This document shows, piece by piece, positions 19,287 through 30,836 of a stretch of DNA of 64,000 nt; within the stretch, counting starts at the first letter, position 1; every line of letters begins with the position of its first letter. Location of the stretch: the NCBI GenBank assembly GCA_020635715.1, contig JACJZG010000013.1:1-64000 (forward strand), written 5' to 3'. Both the position numbers and the translations under genes were made by a program. Below the pieces are notes generated by a model. That model did not search any database. It saw nothing but the letters and a program-made list of their open reading frames with translations, and had not been told where the DNA came from. This DNA comes from Flavobacteriales bacterium (GTDB lineage Bacteria > Bacteroidota > Bacteroidia > Flavobacteriales_F > PHOS-HE28).

Positions 19287-20777
19287 TCAGTTCTTCTTGC
19301 GCTTGCGCAGCTGCCCCACGAGGTCCGCGATCTGCTCCGCGCTCAATTGTTTTCCGCGGAACTTGCGCTCCCCATCCACCAGGAAGATCTTCGGGGTGGA
19401 GAAGACATCGTAGGTATCGGCGTAGTTCAGGCTCTCAATGGTGGTGAGCTTCGGGATGAACTTGCGTGGGTCCTTTTTGGCCTCCTCGAAGACATGCTGG
19501 GTAAGCCCGACATTGACCCAGTTGAGGTCGTGTTCGCGGATGAAGGCCTTCCAGTCGCGCATGAGGATGGAGTCCACTGCCTTGGCCACGCAGAACACCT
19601 CGATGTCAAGTTCCTTGAACCGTTCCTTGTACACTTTGGCTATCTCGGGAAGCTCCTTCTTGCAATGGCCGCAATGCGGGTCCCAGAAGAGGATCACCAC
19701 ATATTCCTGTGGAAGGTCGTAGAAGTTCAGCCAGTTCTGCTCGGTGGTATCCGGCAGGCTCAGGTAGGGCGCCTTGTTACCAATGACCAGCGGGGCCTGT
19801 TTCTTCACCCGCTCGCATAGCTTCTCCAATTTGTCGTCCGGCATCCAATCCACCCGGCCTGGTTGACCATTCGTGGGGCAGTAATAGGTCTGGCCCATGT
19901 GTACGAACACCGCATCCATGCCCATGATATCGCTCGTCTCCGCCTTGTGCGTGACGGTGTTCACCAGGTACTTGAACACCTCGTTCTTCCCATCGGTGCG
20001 TGCGATCAGCCGGTCGATCTGGGCGTTCAAGGTATCCGGCACCTGCGGCAGGGTCTTGGTATAGTACTCCTCGAATTTGTTCGCGAACACCGGTACACGT
20101 ACGATCCGGTCATCCTTCAGGTCGAAGTTGTCCCAATAGTGGTCTCGGTACTGGTAGTACTGTGCCGCGCTGTCGAGTGAACCGTCTTCCTTGCGGATCT
20201 CGGGCAGTTCAGGGGACATGCTCATGCGCACCAACGCAGCCGCCAGAAGTCCTGGGTTGGCAGTGATCAGGTCGTTCTGGTACTTCTTCACCGCCTTGTC
20301 CAGCTCCTCCAATTTGGCGCGCAGTCCGTTCTTGGCCAGCGGATCCTTTTGACCATCCAACTGGGCCTTGATCTGGTCGCTCTCCTTCTTCCGGTCGTTC
20401 AGGAAGCGGATGTAATCCAGGAACACCTGGTTCTCCTTGGAGCTCTTGACCACGAGGTTGCCCATGAGATCGGCCGTATCCGATGCCATGCGGATCACCG
20501 GTTCATTCACGATCATCTCGAAGTACCGCGGACCGGGTATCACCACGGCGTAAACACCGGCTTTGTATCCCTTCTTGTTCTTGAAGACAATGCGGCCCTT
20601 GGCATCAGCCAGCGCGGTGTCCGCGTAGTACAACTTGTTCCCGTAGTAATTGGCCAGGTAGATGGTGTCCTTCTCGGTTCCGGGGATGGTCACCTCGATG
20701 TCCCGCACGGGATCCTGTGCATAAGTGAAGGCTATGCCGAGAAAGAGCGAGAGGAGGGTGGTCAACGTTCCACGCAT
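19287..20777 (-). CDS. TlpA-like thioredoxin-domain protein with DUF4369/DUF5106-like N-terminus
   Basis: A 496-residue exported protein (signal MRGTLTTLLSLFLGIAFTYAQ). Residues ~25-130 look like a DUF4369-type beta domain (VTIPGTEKDTIYLANYYGNKLYYADTA). A helical middle of DUF5106 type follows, and residues ~335-490 form a thioredoxin fold with redox motif CGHC (~369, in LFWDPHCGHCKKELPEI) and the cis-Pro region STPKIFLVDG. Such proteins reduce or rearrange disulfides in the periplasm. Both cysteines are present, so activity is expected. A perfect -7 box (TACTTTTG) sits 5 nt before the start codon. It is convergent with the giant repeat gene. Confidence 0.88.
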   Translation of the reverse strand: MRGTLTTLLSLFLGIAFTYAQDPVRDIEVTIPGTEKDTIYLANYYGNKLYYADTALADAKGRIVFKNKKGYKAGVYAVVIPGPRYFEMIVNEPVIRMASDTADLMGNLVVKSSKENQVFLDYIRFLNDRKKESDQIKAQLDGQKDPLAKNGLRAKLEELDKAVKKYQNDLITANPGLLAAALVRMSMSPELPEIRKEDGSLDSAAQYYQYRDHYWDNFDLKDDRIVRVPVFANKFEEYYTKTLPQVPDTLNAQIDRLIARTDGKNEVFKYLVNTVTHKAETSDIMGMDAVFVHMGQTYYCPTNGQPGRVDWMPDDKLEKLCERVKKQAPLVIGNKAPYLSLPDTTEQNWLNFYDLPQEYVVILFWDPHCGHCKKELPEIAKVYKERFKELDIEVFCVAKAVDSILMRDWKAFIREHDLNWVNVGLTQHVFEEAKKDPRKFIPKLTTIESLNYADTYDVFSTPKIFLVDGERKFRGKQLSAEQIADLVGQLRKRKKN

Positions 20778-20782
20778 GGGTG

Positions 20783-20790
20783 CAAAAGTA
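20783..20790 (-). promoter_or_regulatory. -7 promoter box, near-leaderless, of the TlpA-like gene
   Basis: TACTTTTG on the minus strand matches TAnnTTTG perfectly and ends 5 nt before the ATG at 20777. Transcription would start at or next to the start codon. Confidence 0.6.
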
Positions 20791-20885
20791 ACGGCGTCTC
20801 AGAAGAGCAAAACCTGTTCCAACTGCGGACGTTCCGCTGGTACGCGCGGGTTGGTCGCCTGGTTGGTTAAGGCTTGTTAATGGGT

Positions 20886-22481
<1,596 letters not shown>

Positions 22482-22523
22482 GGCTCGTACCCGATACCGG
22501 AAGCATTCCACGCATGGGGCGGG

Positions 22524-22531
22524 CAAAAGTA
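22524..22531 (-). promoter_or_regulatory. -7 promoter box of prfC
   Basis: TACTTTTG on the minus strand, a perfect TAnnTTTG, 42 nt before the prfC start. Confidence 0.55.
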
Positions 22532-22572
22532 GCCCTTGGTCGAAAGCGGGGTGATAGGTTCGTCGGCTCCGG

Positions 22573-22580
22573 TAATTTTG
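22573..22580 (+). promoter_or_regulatory. -7 promoter box of the 22599 gene
   Basis: TAATTTTG is a perfect TAnnTTTG, 18 nt between its end and the ATG at 22599. It is divergent from the prfC box, 41 bp away. Confidence 0.6.
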
Positions 22581-22598
22581 GACCAAACCTGCAACAGC

Positions 22599-24218
22599 AT
22601 GAACCGACGATCCGTAATTCTCCCGCTGCTCTTCACGAATCTGCTCTTCGCCCAGGACCCTGTGACCATCGCCTTGGAGAACTTCGCCACAGGCCTGGAC
22701 TCCCCGGTGGACATCGCGCATTGCGGTGATGAAAGGCTTTTCGTGGTGGAGCAGGCGGGGACCATCCGGGTCGTTCTGCCCACGGGCGTGGTGGTGGCTA
22801 CACCGTTCCTCGACATTGTGGACCGGGTGAATGATGGTGGAGGGGAACAGGGTTTGTTGGGCCTGGCCTTTGATCCTGCCTACCAGGAGAACGGACGCTT
22901 CTACGTGTACTACACGGCAGGCTCGGGTAATGGCAGCTCTCGCGTATCACGCTTCACGGTAACGGAGGATCCTGCCCTGGCCGATCCAGCCAGTGAGGAG
23001 ATCCTGTTCACCTTCGCTCAACCAGCATCGAACCACAATGGGGGAGACCTTGCATTCGGTCCGGATGGATACTTGTACATCGGATTCGGGGATGGCGGAA
23101 GTGCCAACGATCCCTGGAACAACGGTCAGACCCTCACCAACCCATTGGGTGATATCCTCCGACTCGATGTCAGTGGAGAGAGCGGGTATGTAGTGCCATC
23201 GGGCAATCCCTGGGTCGGACTGAATAATGACACATTGCCGGAGATCTGGGCCAGTGGACTGCGCAATCCGTGGCGCTTCGGTTTCGATGCCTTGACCGGC
23301 GACCTTTGGATAGGGGATGTAGGCCAGGGACAGCAGGAGGAAGTGGATTTCTGGCCTGCCGGGGACAATAGCGGTCCCAACTTCGGCTGGCGCTGTTATG
23401 AAGGCAACATCCCCACGCCGGGTATCAACGATGACTGCCCGCCTGCAAGTGCCTTCGTTCCGCCTATCAGTGTGCACACCCACGCTGAAGGCTGGTGCTC
23501 GGTCATTGGCGGTCGCGTGTATCGGGGGGCGGAGTTCCCGCGGTTGTTTGGCCTGTACATCTACACCGATTATTGCCCTGCTCCATATTATGCCATTCGA
23601 CCGGATGGTGAAGAAGGGTGGATCAGAACGCAGGTGCGTGCGAGCAATGGCGGCACCGGCACCTCCGCTATCGCCGAGAACAGTACCGGTGAACTGTTCG
23701 TTGCCAACACGAATGCGGGCACGGTCAAACGGATCGTGGACCAATGCCCGATGCCGGCACCGACGATCGCCCTTAACGGGGATCAGTTGATCAGTTCCCC
23801 GGCGGACACATACACCTGGCTGCTGAATGGTGAGGAGATACCCGATGCCGACACCCAGGTGATCGTGCCGGAGGTCCCTGGATCCTATAGCGTCGTAGCC
23901 GGTTTCGGAGCTTCCTGCCAGCTGACCAGTGCGCCGCTGCAGGTGAACGCAACCTCGATCACAGCTGCCGCCATGGGTCGCTTTACCGCGCTACCCATTC
24001 CTGCTCAGGAGCTGATCACCCTGGATGGCGTCCCTGTTGAGGCGGTCCGACTGGAACTCGTGGACATGGCGGGAAAGCAGGTACGCACCCTGAACGTGAA
24101 CGCATCGCCGCGCCGGCAGATCGGCGTTTCCGACCTGCGGAACGGGAACTACCTCCTTCGTTTGATCGATGCGGACGGTGCGATCGTCGACAAGCGGATG
24201 GTACAGGTCCAGCACTGA
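22599..24218 (+). CDS. T9SS-sorted glucose/sorbosone dehydrogenase-like protein
   Basis: 539 residues. Signal peptide ([19 protein letters not shown]). Residues ~25-380 form a PQQ-type six-bladed beta-propeller of the glucose/sorbosone dehydrogenase family: [82 protein letters not shown]. An Ig-like linker and a C-terminal T9SS sorting domain (~455-539, [14 protein letters not shown] ... [13 protein letters not shown]) follow. The family oxidises sugar aldehydes with PQQ, but many Bacteroidota surface homologues are not biochemically proven. A terminator follows. It shares the propeller type with the genes at 36180 and 42802. Confidence 0.9.
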   Translation: MNRRSVILPLLFTNLLFAQDPVTIALENFATGLDSPVDIAHCGDERLFVVEQAGTIRVVLPTGVVVATPFLDIVDRVNDGGGEQGLLGLAFDPAYQENGRFYVYYTAGSGNGSSRVSRFTVTEDPALADPASEEILFTFAQPASNHNGGDLAFGPDGYLYIGFGDGGSANDPWNNGQTLTNPLGDILRLDVSGESGYVVPSGNPWVGLNNDTLPEIWASGLRNPWRFGFDALTGDLWIGDVGQGQQEEVDFWPAGDNSGPNFGWRCYEGNIPTPGINDDCPPASAFVPPISVHTHAEGWCSVIGGRVYRGAEFPRLFGLYIYTDYCPAPYYAIRPDGEEGWIRTQVRASNGGTGTSAIAENSTGELFVANTNAGTVKRIVDQCPMPAPTIALNGDQLISSPADTYTWLLNGEEIPDADTQVIVPEVPGSYSVVAGFGASCQLTSAPLQVNATSITAAAMGRFTALPIPAQELITLDGVPVEAVRLELVDMAGKQVRTLNVNASPRRQIGVSDLRNGNYLLRLIDADGAIVDKRMVQVQH

Positions 24219-24238
24219 TCGGGACCAGCTTTTGAAAG

Positions 24239-24266
24239 AGCCGCCCCTGTGGCGGCTTTTTCTTTG
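24239..24266 (+). terminator. Terminator of the 22599 gene
   Basis: Stem agccgcc (24239-24245) and ggcggct (24251-24257) with a 5-nt loop, then ttttctttg. It is 20 bp after the stop. Confidence 0.8.
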
Positions 24267-24521
24267 GATGGAAGACCTTCGGACTTCGATCCCGCGTGTA
24301 CGACCAACCGGGATGGAGCGGTCGAGAACGGGACATCAGACCATGCCGTGACGTGGTACCCAGGTCAATGACCTCCTTATCGATCCCGCTAAGGCACCGT
24401 GACGGGAAGGAACGGACGCTCGCTCTTCCACTTCGCAAGGCCCAGTATCCCCTTTAACGAGGAAGCCCCGCCCATCCGCCGGACGGCGGACGAGCGGGGC
24501 TTCCCTTCGAGGTCGTCTCCC
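24267..24521. terminator. Intergenic region with a terminator-like hairpin for the large minus-strand gene
   Basis: Convergent intergenic stretch. An 11-bp perfect stem (ggaagccccgc, 24461-24471; gcggggcttcc, 24494-24504) encloses a second small stem (ccgcc/ggcgg). It lies 17 bp after the stop of the minus-strand gene. No good T-tract follows, so it may stabilise the mRNA end rather than terminate. Nothing else is recognisable in 24267-24460. Confidence 0.5.
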
Positions 24522-27500
24522 TTACGGCTGGATCACCAGGCGCTCGGTGTAGGTCTTGTCACCGGATGTGATGTTGACCATGTACATACCGCCGGAGAGA
24601 TCGCCGTTCAGATCGAGGTTCGTCTTCACGAAGCCATCCTGTACGGCGATGGTACGTGCCATCACCCGCTTGCCCGTGAGGTCGTACACATCCACGTTCA
24701 CCGTGTTCACGCCTTCCTGCACGTTGCTCAGGCTCACGAAGAGCTGATCGCCGCGGTTCGGGTTAGGGTACAGGGCCACGCTTTGCACGCCCTGACCGTC
24801 GTTGCCCGCGAGTGCATTGCCACCGCCGTTCGGCAGTGCGCAGGGGTTGATGGTCACGAGGCACACCTTGCCCCAGTCCTCGGTATCGGCGCAGGCAGCG
24901 GCTTGGCTGCTACCGGCCGGCCCGAAGCACCAGGTGGCGCCGCCGTCAAGGCTCACGCGCACATCCACCTCGTAGGTCCTGTTGCATTCCAGCGGCGTTC
25001 CGTTGGTCCAGTTCAGCACCATGCGGGCGCTGGTCTGTGGGGGACGCACGATGCAGACGTTCTCACCGGTGATGCGGAAGCGGAACTGGTAACGCACTGC
25101 GCTGCTGGCCACCACCGGGATCGGTTGGGGCGGGTTGGCATAGATGCGGTTGTTCGGGTTGCTCGATCCACCGAAGTTGCGGCTCACGCCACAGCTGTAA
25201 TCGCTGGTGTTGGCTGGGTCATCCTGCAGCTTCACGCGCGGGCAGGCGGCCAGTGCGGCGTCGATCTTGAACTGGCAAGCCGGGCCGAAGGGCAGGTTGC
25301 TGCCGGCCACACGACCGCGCACACGCACGTTCAGCAGGATGTCTGCCGGGATATGCGGCGTGCTGATGCTGTTGTACCAGCCATTGATCTTGAAGTGGCA
25401 GGCGCGCGTCGCACCGGAACCGTAACCATCGCTGGTGGCGTGGCTGCGGAAGCGGCGGAAGCTGTACCCGCCGTTCGGGTCGAAGAACCAGAACTCATAA
25501 CCGCTCGTGGCGTTGCTAACACCATACTCGGCGCTGACGGCCGGATCGGCGTGGCAAACGATGAACTTGTTGTTCACCCAATCCAGCTTGTCGCAGCTGC
25601 TGAAGATCGGTGCGATATCACCGATGGGCACGCAGAACGCACCGTTCTCATAGGTGGAACCGATCGCGCTGGTGCTGCCACTGGTGAAGTTCCCGAAGTT
25701 GTCGATGATGCGACGTCCGTTCGCGCCGCTTTCGCGCAACTGATAGCCACCGGTCACGAAGCCATCGCCACCGCTATCGGATACGCGCAGTCGGAAACAG
25801 CCGATGGGCAGACAGCAGCTCTCAACAATGGGATCGGTGATGCCGGGCAGGTAGCCTCCGCCGCTGCATACCACGGTCGCATCGTTCTGATAGAGGATCT
25901 CCCAGCTGATCTGGTCGCTGTTCACATCGGAGCGGAGGTCCAGCACCACGTTCTGGGAGCAGGGGGTACCCACGCAAGCGCAGAACTCGTTGTAGGTCTC
26001 ATCGTTCGTGCTGGGATCGAAATCGTTGCACGGCGCGCCGGGCAGGTTCGGGCCACCGGGAATACCCAGGCAATCCACGACCACACCGGCACAGGTGCAA
26101 TCCAGCTGGTAAACGTCGTTGATGGTTCCGGGGTTGAGGTCATCACACTCCGTACCAGGGGTCGCGGGACCACCGGGAACACCTTCGCAGTCCAGGGCGA
26201 TGCCCAAGCAGGAACAGTCGTTCTGAACGGTATCGTCCGCTGTGAACTCATCGCCATCATCACAGGGGGAGCCTGGTTCGGGACCACCGGGGCAAAGGTC
26301 AAGGCAGTCGGGTGTACCATCTGAATCCGAATCCACGAAGGCGTTGGCTTCACCGGGGGTGGAGCAGGACAGGACGAAGTCGACACTGTTGTCGTTCGTG
26401 TCCGTTCCATCAGGGATACGGCAGAGGCTCGCACCAACCGTATTGTTCGGGTCGGTGCCTGCGCCGGTCCCTTCCGTGGAGGACATATCCCCCTCGTAAC
26501 TCATCTGGTCGATGATGTTGTCATCCGCTGTGAGCAGTCGTATACCGTCCGGAGAGCCGTTCTGGATCCCGTCGGTGGTGAAGGCCACCAGGTCAACGTT
26601 GGGGACGCTGCTGCTGCCGATCACGTAGTAGTCCCCGGCGGCAAGTGAGGTATTGGGCAGGATGATGGGTGTTCCATACGGGGAATCCGTGCTTCCATTC
26701 ACCAGGATCAACTTGATCCCTGTGAGATCGACCGGGGTTGCGCCGGTGTTCTTGAGTTCCACGAACTCGGCAGCATCGGTACCTGGTTGATCGTAGTCGA
26801 CTTCATTGATGACCAGGCTCGGCGGCGGCTCACAACTGGGGGAGCTTCCGCTGATCACGAGTGTCTCGCAGGGAACGTCAAAGGTGATGGAGTAGCCGCT
26901 CCCTTCAGTGATGCCACTGACGATGATGGTACCGTTCTCCTCCGTGCTGGGGTCGTTGCCGCTCACGGAGCCGGATCCGCTGTTGTTGATCACCGTGGCA
27001 CCAGCCTGAACACCCGTATAGTTGATCGTGACCGTATAGGTGTCATTCCCCGGACCTGCGGTGAAGCCATCACAGCTGACCGACGGACTGCCGAGCCCGA
27101 GGGCACAAGCGATCGCACCCGTATCGAAGCTGAAGTTGTCGATCATGATCCGCTCGGTGGTTCCAGCCGCCAGCACGCGAACAACGAAATTCCCCGGAGC
27201 ATACTGGGCGGGGGCAGGTATCGCATAGCTATAGGTCTTCCAAGCGGAGGAATTGTCGAGGAAGGCGTTGTTGATGGTGACCAAGGCAGAGCTGAAGTTG
27301 CTGCCACCATCCACACTGTAGCTCACCTCGAAGTTCGGATCCGGCGAGGCATCCCAACGGCGTACGTCGAAGCCGAATTGGGTCAGTGTTTCAGTGCCGT
27401 TGTACGTTGCACGCCAGTCGACGGTCGCCAGTTGGTTCATCCGCCAGCTGAAAACGTCCAAGGCACCTGGCACACCGTCCTGGACAGCAGTTCCGTTCCG

Positions 27501-28802
27501 AAGTGCCGGACCACCCGTGAAGCTCCAGCCGCTTTCCACATACGTATGGTCGCTGGCGTAAGAACCGATCGCGGCGGAACCTGCGGTCCAATTGGCTGCC
27601 TCGTCGAAGTTGATCACCGTCAAGGTCGGCAACGGGTCGCATACGGGAGCTGAGCCGGATACGCTGAGCGCCTCACAAGGGGAGGTCAGGGCTATCGAAT
27701 ACGCGTCAGCTTCGCTGATACCGGTCACGATGATGGTGCCATCTGCTACGCTGGCAGGGTCGTCCCCGCTAATGCTCCCGGAACCAGAATTGTTCAGGAC
27801 CGTAGTTCCCACTTGCACACCGGTGTACGGAATGCTCACCTCGTACGTATCGTCGCCCACCGTGTTCCCCAGGCAGGTGACCGTTTCGGTGCCCAACGTG
27901 ATGCCGCATGCCGGTGGCTCACAGACGGGTGAAGAGCCGCTGATCGTGGCGATGCCATCACAGGGGGCGGAGAAGCTCACGGAATAAGCCTCACCTTCCG
28001 GTATCCCGCTGATGATGATCGTACCATTCACGTCCACAGCTGGATCGGAGCCTGCGACCGTACCTGAACCCGCGTAGATTACGGTCACCGAGGCATCAAC
28101 ACCGAAGTAGGAGATGCTCAACGTGTAATCATCCACACCCGCGGTAAGATCATTGCAGACAGCCTGGACCTGGTCGATGGTGATGCCACAGCCTCCACCA
28201 CCGAAGGTCTGTCCGTTGTTGAAGGCATTGTATGTGCTGGTCGCCTCTGGAGCCCAGGTGAAGTCCGTGTAGACCGTTCCATTGCCGGTCAGTTGCAACG
28301 ATGAGCCTTCGACCGAGCCACCCTCGGAGACACCGATATCGGTGCTGGTCATCCCATTCGCAACGCCGTTCGTAGCGGTGAAGCTGCCCTCATAGCTGAG
28401 GAATTGGATCACCGTCGTTCCATCATAGAGAGCGATCCCATCCGGAGCACCGTTCTGCAAGCCGGATATGGCGAAGAAGACGGCACCATATCCGCCGCCG
28501 AGGTCCGGGATGGAGCCTGAGAGGGTCCCACTTGGGGTATAGCTTTGACCATTGGAACCATTGTAAGGGATGAGGGTCCAGCCGGTCAGGTCAGTACCCG
28601 CAGGTCCAGCCACCTCAACACCTTCGCCGGTATCCCCACCCGCATCGTCGTAGTGGATCTCGTTAATGAATACGGTCTGGGCGAAAAGTCCCGAACCACA
28701 AACGGCGAATCCGGCGGCAAGCATCCACATGGGAGCTCGACCCAAGCCTCCGATGCCGGATCGAGCGTTGAACAGGGAACGTAACGTGTCTAACATGGTC
28801 AT
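24522..28802 (-). CDS. Large T9SS-sorted lamin-tail-domain surface protein
   Basis: About 1426 residues. The start at 28802 is tentative (28796 is an alternative ATG); the signal hydrophobic core is MWMLAAGFAVCGSGLFAQ. Two lamin-tail domains begin VFINEIHYDDAG (~43) and LVINEVDYDQPGTDAAEF (~670). Between them lie three ~85-residue repeats, each with CGITL-type start, GSGSxSGxDP, GTIIVSGI and SGSxPxCEPP. Later come Cys-rich segments (DCEGVPGGPATPGTECDD, repeated) and a beta-rich region. The C-terminal T9SS sorting domain (VALYPNPNRGDQLFVSLS ... GGMYMVNITSGDKTYTERLVIQP) is complete. It is exported and probably anchored at or released from the surface. A candidate -7 box (TATGTTTA, 28861-28868, minus strand) lies ~58 nt upstream. 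Function unknown; adhesion or a structural role is possible. Confidence 0.88.
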   Translation of the reverse strand: MTMLDTLRSLFNARSGIGGLGRAPMWMLAAGFAVCGSGLFAQTVFINEIHYDDAGGDTGEGVEVAGPAGTDLTGWTLIPYNGSNGQSYTPSGTLSGSIPDLGGGYGAVFFAISGLQNGAPDGIALYDGTTVIQFLSYEGSFTATNGVANGMTSTDIGVSEGGSVEGSSLQLTGNGTVYTDFTWAPEATSTYNAFNNGQTFGGGGCGITIDQVQAVCNDLTAGVDDYTLSISYFGVDASVTVIYAGSGTVAGSDPAVDVNGTIIISGIPEGEAYSVSFSAPCDGIATISGSSPVCEPPACGITLGTETVTCLGNTVGDDTYEVSIPYTGVQVGTTVLNNSGSGSISGDDPASVADGTIIVTGISEADAYSIALTSPCEALSVSGSAPVCDPLPTLTVINFDEAANWTAGSAAIGSYASDHTYVESGWSFTGGPALRNGTAVQDGVPGALDVFSWRMNQLATVDWRATYNGTETLTQFGFDVRRWDASPDPNFEVSYSVDGGSNFSSALVTINNAFLDNSSAWKTYSYAIPAPAQYAPGNFVVRVLAAGTTERIMIDNFSFDTGAIACALGLGSPSVSCDGFTAGPGNDTYTVTINYTGVQAGATVINNSGSGSVSGNDPSTEENGTIIVSGITEGSGYSITFDVPCETLVISGSSPSCEPPPSLVINEVDYDQPGTDAAEFVELKNTGATPVDLTGIKLILVNGSTDSPYGTPIILPNTSLAAGDYYVIGSSSVPNVDLVAFTTDGIQNGSPDGIRLLTADDNIIDQMSYEGDMSSTEGTGAGTDPNNTVGASLCRIPDGTDTNDNSVDFVLSCSTPGEANAFVDSDSDGTPDCLDLCPGGPEPGSPCDDGDEFTADDTVQNDCSCLGIALDCEGVPGGPATPGTECDDLNPGTINDVYQLDCTCAGVVVDCLGIPGGPNLPGAPCNDFDPSTNDETYNEFCACVGTPCSQNVVLDLRSDVNSDQISWEILYQNDATVVCSGGGYLPGITDPIVESCCLPIGCFRLRVSDSGGDGFVTGGYQLRESGANGRRIIDNFGNFTSGSTSAIGSTYENGAFCVPIGDIAPIFSSCDKLDWVNNKFIVCHADPAVSAEYGVSNATSGYEFWFFDPNGGYSFRRFRSHATSDGYGSGATRACHFKINGWYNSISTPHIPADILLNVRVRGRVAGSNLPFGPACQFKIDAALAACPRVKLQDDPANTSDYSCGVSRNFGGSSNPNNRIYANPPQPIPVVASSAVRYQFRFRITGENVCIVRPPQTSARMVLNWTNGTPLECNRTYEVDVRVSLDGGATWCFGPAGSSQAAACADTEDWGKVCLVTINPCALPNGGGNALAGNDGQGVQSVALYPNPNRGDQLFVSLSNVQEGVNTVNVDVYDLTGKRVMARTIAVQDGFVKTNLDLNGDLSGGMYMVNITSGDKTYTERLVIQP

Positions 28803-29350
28803 TGGTTTGGTTTCAGGTCGCAAGCAAGGAAAGCCACATGGCCTTGCTGTTAAGGCTCTCTAAACATACTAGGATCGGCCCGTCATTCAAGCGTTTTCGC
28901 ATCGATCGTGCACAACTTGTTCACAAGGCATGGCCTCTGGAATTGGACCCGGCAGCGCCTCCGGATAGTTTCGCTCGTGCTGTCCGTTCTTTCGTGCCGC
29001 AGGGTATCAGAATGTGGAAGTGGTCGTCGCTGGTAGCGCCTTCGGGCGACGCCAGGCCTGGTAAGAGGTCATGCGAACAGACGCTCCGGTCGCATGCCAG
29101 TTGTGCGATGCTTCACGATGCCCTGTCATTCCCGGGGCTCCCGTCCAGGGTGTGCAAGAAGGTCGGATCGTGCGCGTCCCAGGTCACGACCGCGGACCTG
29201 CAGGAGCGGGGATCGCCGAAAAGGTGGTCCCCGCTCCACTTTTCAAGGAATTCGTGATCCCTTCACGTCCAGTTCAACCGGCATCAAGGGAACGATCGAT
29301 CGTGGATAAGTGCGTGAATGTGCATATCGAAGGTGGGGTGGGGTGGCGGA
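28803..29350. other. 548-bp divergent intergenic region
   Basis: No gene is supported here: the short open frames have poor codon use and no recognisable product. It holds the upstream regions of the lamin-tail gene (candidate box at 28861-28868) and of phoH. I see no hairpin with T-tract and no clear RNA. Confidence 0.5.
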
Positions 29351-29358
29351 TACATTTG
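29351..29358 (+). promoter_or_regulatory. -7 promoter box of the PIN-PhoH gene
   Basis: TACATTTG, a perfect TAnnTTTG identical to the tRNA-Thr box, 22 nt between its end and the ATG at 29381. Confidence 0.6.
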
Positions 29359-29380
29359 ATCCACACCGTTCATTGATCGA

Positions 29381-30715
29381 ATGAAGAAGAAAGACCGGAA
29401 GATCTTCGTACTGGATACTTCAGTCATCCTCTACGACCACTCGGCCATCGAGAACTTCGCAGAACACGATGTGGCCATCCCGATACAGGTACTCGAAGAA
29501 CTGGACACCTTCAAGAAGGGCAACGATACGATCAACTACGAGGCGCGCGAGTTCATCCGCCACCTCGACGACATAGCGAAACTGGACGTCCTCTCGGACT
29601 GGCAGCCCCTCAACGGCGCCACCCACGGGAAGTTCAAGGTCGTGGCGAAGCATGACCTGAACGGGGTCGACGCCACCAAGGTGTTCCAGGACGGAAAGAA
29701 CGACCACCAGATACTGAACGCCACGCTGACCATTCAGCGCCAGAACAAGGACCGCAAGGTCATCTTGGTCACCAAGGACATCGCCTTGCGCCTGAAGGCG
29801 AAGAGCCTGAACATCGTGGCGGAGGATTACCTCACCGGCAAGGTGCGCGATGTACGCGAGAAGCTTTACACGGGGCGCACGGTGGTGGACGACTTCAATG
29901 AGGAGAAGATCGATGCGCTCTTCGCACATGGCAGTACGAGCGTGGAGGACCTCGGCATGGAGAAGCCGCGTGGCAATCACTTCTTCATCCTCAAGCACAA
30001 GAAGAAGAGCATCCTGGCCAAGTACGACCCGCGCAATGGCAATGTGGAGCGCGTGGAGAAACAGAGCGTGTTCGGCATCGGTCCGAAGAACGCGGAACAG
30101 GCACTGGCGATGTCCGCACTGCTGGACCCCGAGATCAAGCTTGTAACGCTGCAGGGTGCGGCCGGCACGGGGAAGACGCTGCTTGCCCTGGCGTGCGCAC
30201 TGGAGCAGCGCCGGGAATATCGGCAGATCTACGTGACCCGCCCTGTGGTGCCCTTGAGCAACAAGGATATCGGCTACCTGCCCGGTGATATCCAGAGCAA
30301 GCTCGACCCCTACATGCAGCCGCTCTGGGACAACCTGAAGCTGATCAAAGGGCAGTTCGAGAAGCACGACAGCACGCCAAAGCGCATCGATGAGATGCTG
30401 GAGAACGAGAAGATCGCGATCGCGCCGCTGGCCTACATCCGTGGCCGCAGTCTGAGCAACATCTTCTTCATTGTGGACGAGGCCCAGAACCTGACCCCCT
30501 TGGAGATCAAGACCGTCATCAGCCGGGCGGGGGAAGGCACCAAGATCGTCTTCACGGGGGACATCCACCAGATCGACACGCCGTACCTGGACACGGAGTC
30601 GAACGGCTTGAGCTACCTCATTGACAAGGCGAAGGGCGACCCGCTGTTCGCGCACATCACCTTGGAGAAGGGGGAGCGCAGCCCGCTGGCGAACCTGGCG
30701 AACGAACTGCTGTAG
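29381..30715 (+). CDS. PhoH2-type protein: PIN ribonuclease plus PhoH ATPase
   Basis: 444 residues. N-terminal PIN domain (~8-150): FVLDTSVILYD gives the first acidic residue, VLEELDTFKKG the second, and VILVTKDIALRLKA the later pair. The PhoH ATPase (~230-444) has Walker A LQGAAGTGKTLLAL (~258) and Walker B FFIVDEAQNLTP, then the IVFTGDIHQIDTPYL sensor region. PhoH2 proteins couple RNA unwinding by the ATPase to cleavage by the PIN domain, and in mycobacteria can act as a toxin with an upstream antitoxin. No antitoxin-like gene is seen upstream here, so a housekeeping RNA role is more likely. Followed by a strong terminator. Confidence 0.92.
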   Translation: MKKKDRKIFVLDTSVILYDHSAIENFAEHDVAIPIQVLEELDTFKKGNDTINYEAREFIRHLDDIAKLDVLSDWQPLNGATHGKFKVVAKHDLNGVDATKVFQDGKNDHQILNATLTIQRQNKDRKVILVTKDIALRLKAKSLNIVAEDYLTGKVRDVREKLYTGRTVVDDFNEEKIDALFAHGSTSVEDLGMEKPRGNHFFILKHKKKSILAKYDPRNGNVERVEKQSVFGIGPKNAEQALAMSALLDPEIKLVTLQGAAGTGKTLLALACALEQRREYRQIYVTRPVVPLSNKDIGYLPGDIQSKLDPYMQPLWDNLKLIKGQFEKHDSTPKRIDEMLENEKIAIAPLAYIRGRSLSNIFFIVDEAQNLTPLEIKTVISRAGEGTKIVFTGDIHQIDTPYLDTESNGLSYLIDKAKGDPLFAHITLEKGERSPLANLANELL

Positions 30716-30735
30716 ACGAGCGGTCCCAGCAACCG

Positions 30736-30766
30736 GCCCCGTGCTCCAAGGAGCGCGGGGCTTTTT
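30736..30766 (+). terminator. Terminator of the PIN-PhoH gene
   Basis: A 12-bp stem (30736-30747 with 30750-30761, one T-G pair) ends in ttttt, 20 bp after the stop. Confidence 0.85.
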
Positions 30767-30836
30767 CATGGTGCTGTGCCGAAAGGACGGATCGGTGGCC
30801 CCAGGGGGGGGAGGGTTCCGATGTGCGGAGGCTCGC

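Noticed and set aside
24399..26324. 641-codon open frame antisense to the lamin-tail gene
   Set aside because: Its sequence has shadow composition and the opposite strand encodes a clear T9SS protein.
28802..29257. 151-codon open frame in the 28803-29350 intergenic region
   Set aside because: Poor codon use, no domain, and it starts inside the 5' end of the lamin-tail gene.
29381..30715. PIN-PhoH as a toxin-antitoxin module
   Set aside because: No antitoxin-like gene is upstream; a 548-bp non-coding region separates it from the lamin-tail gene.
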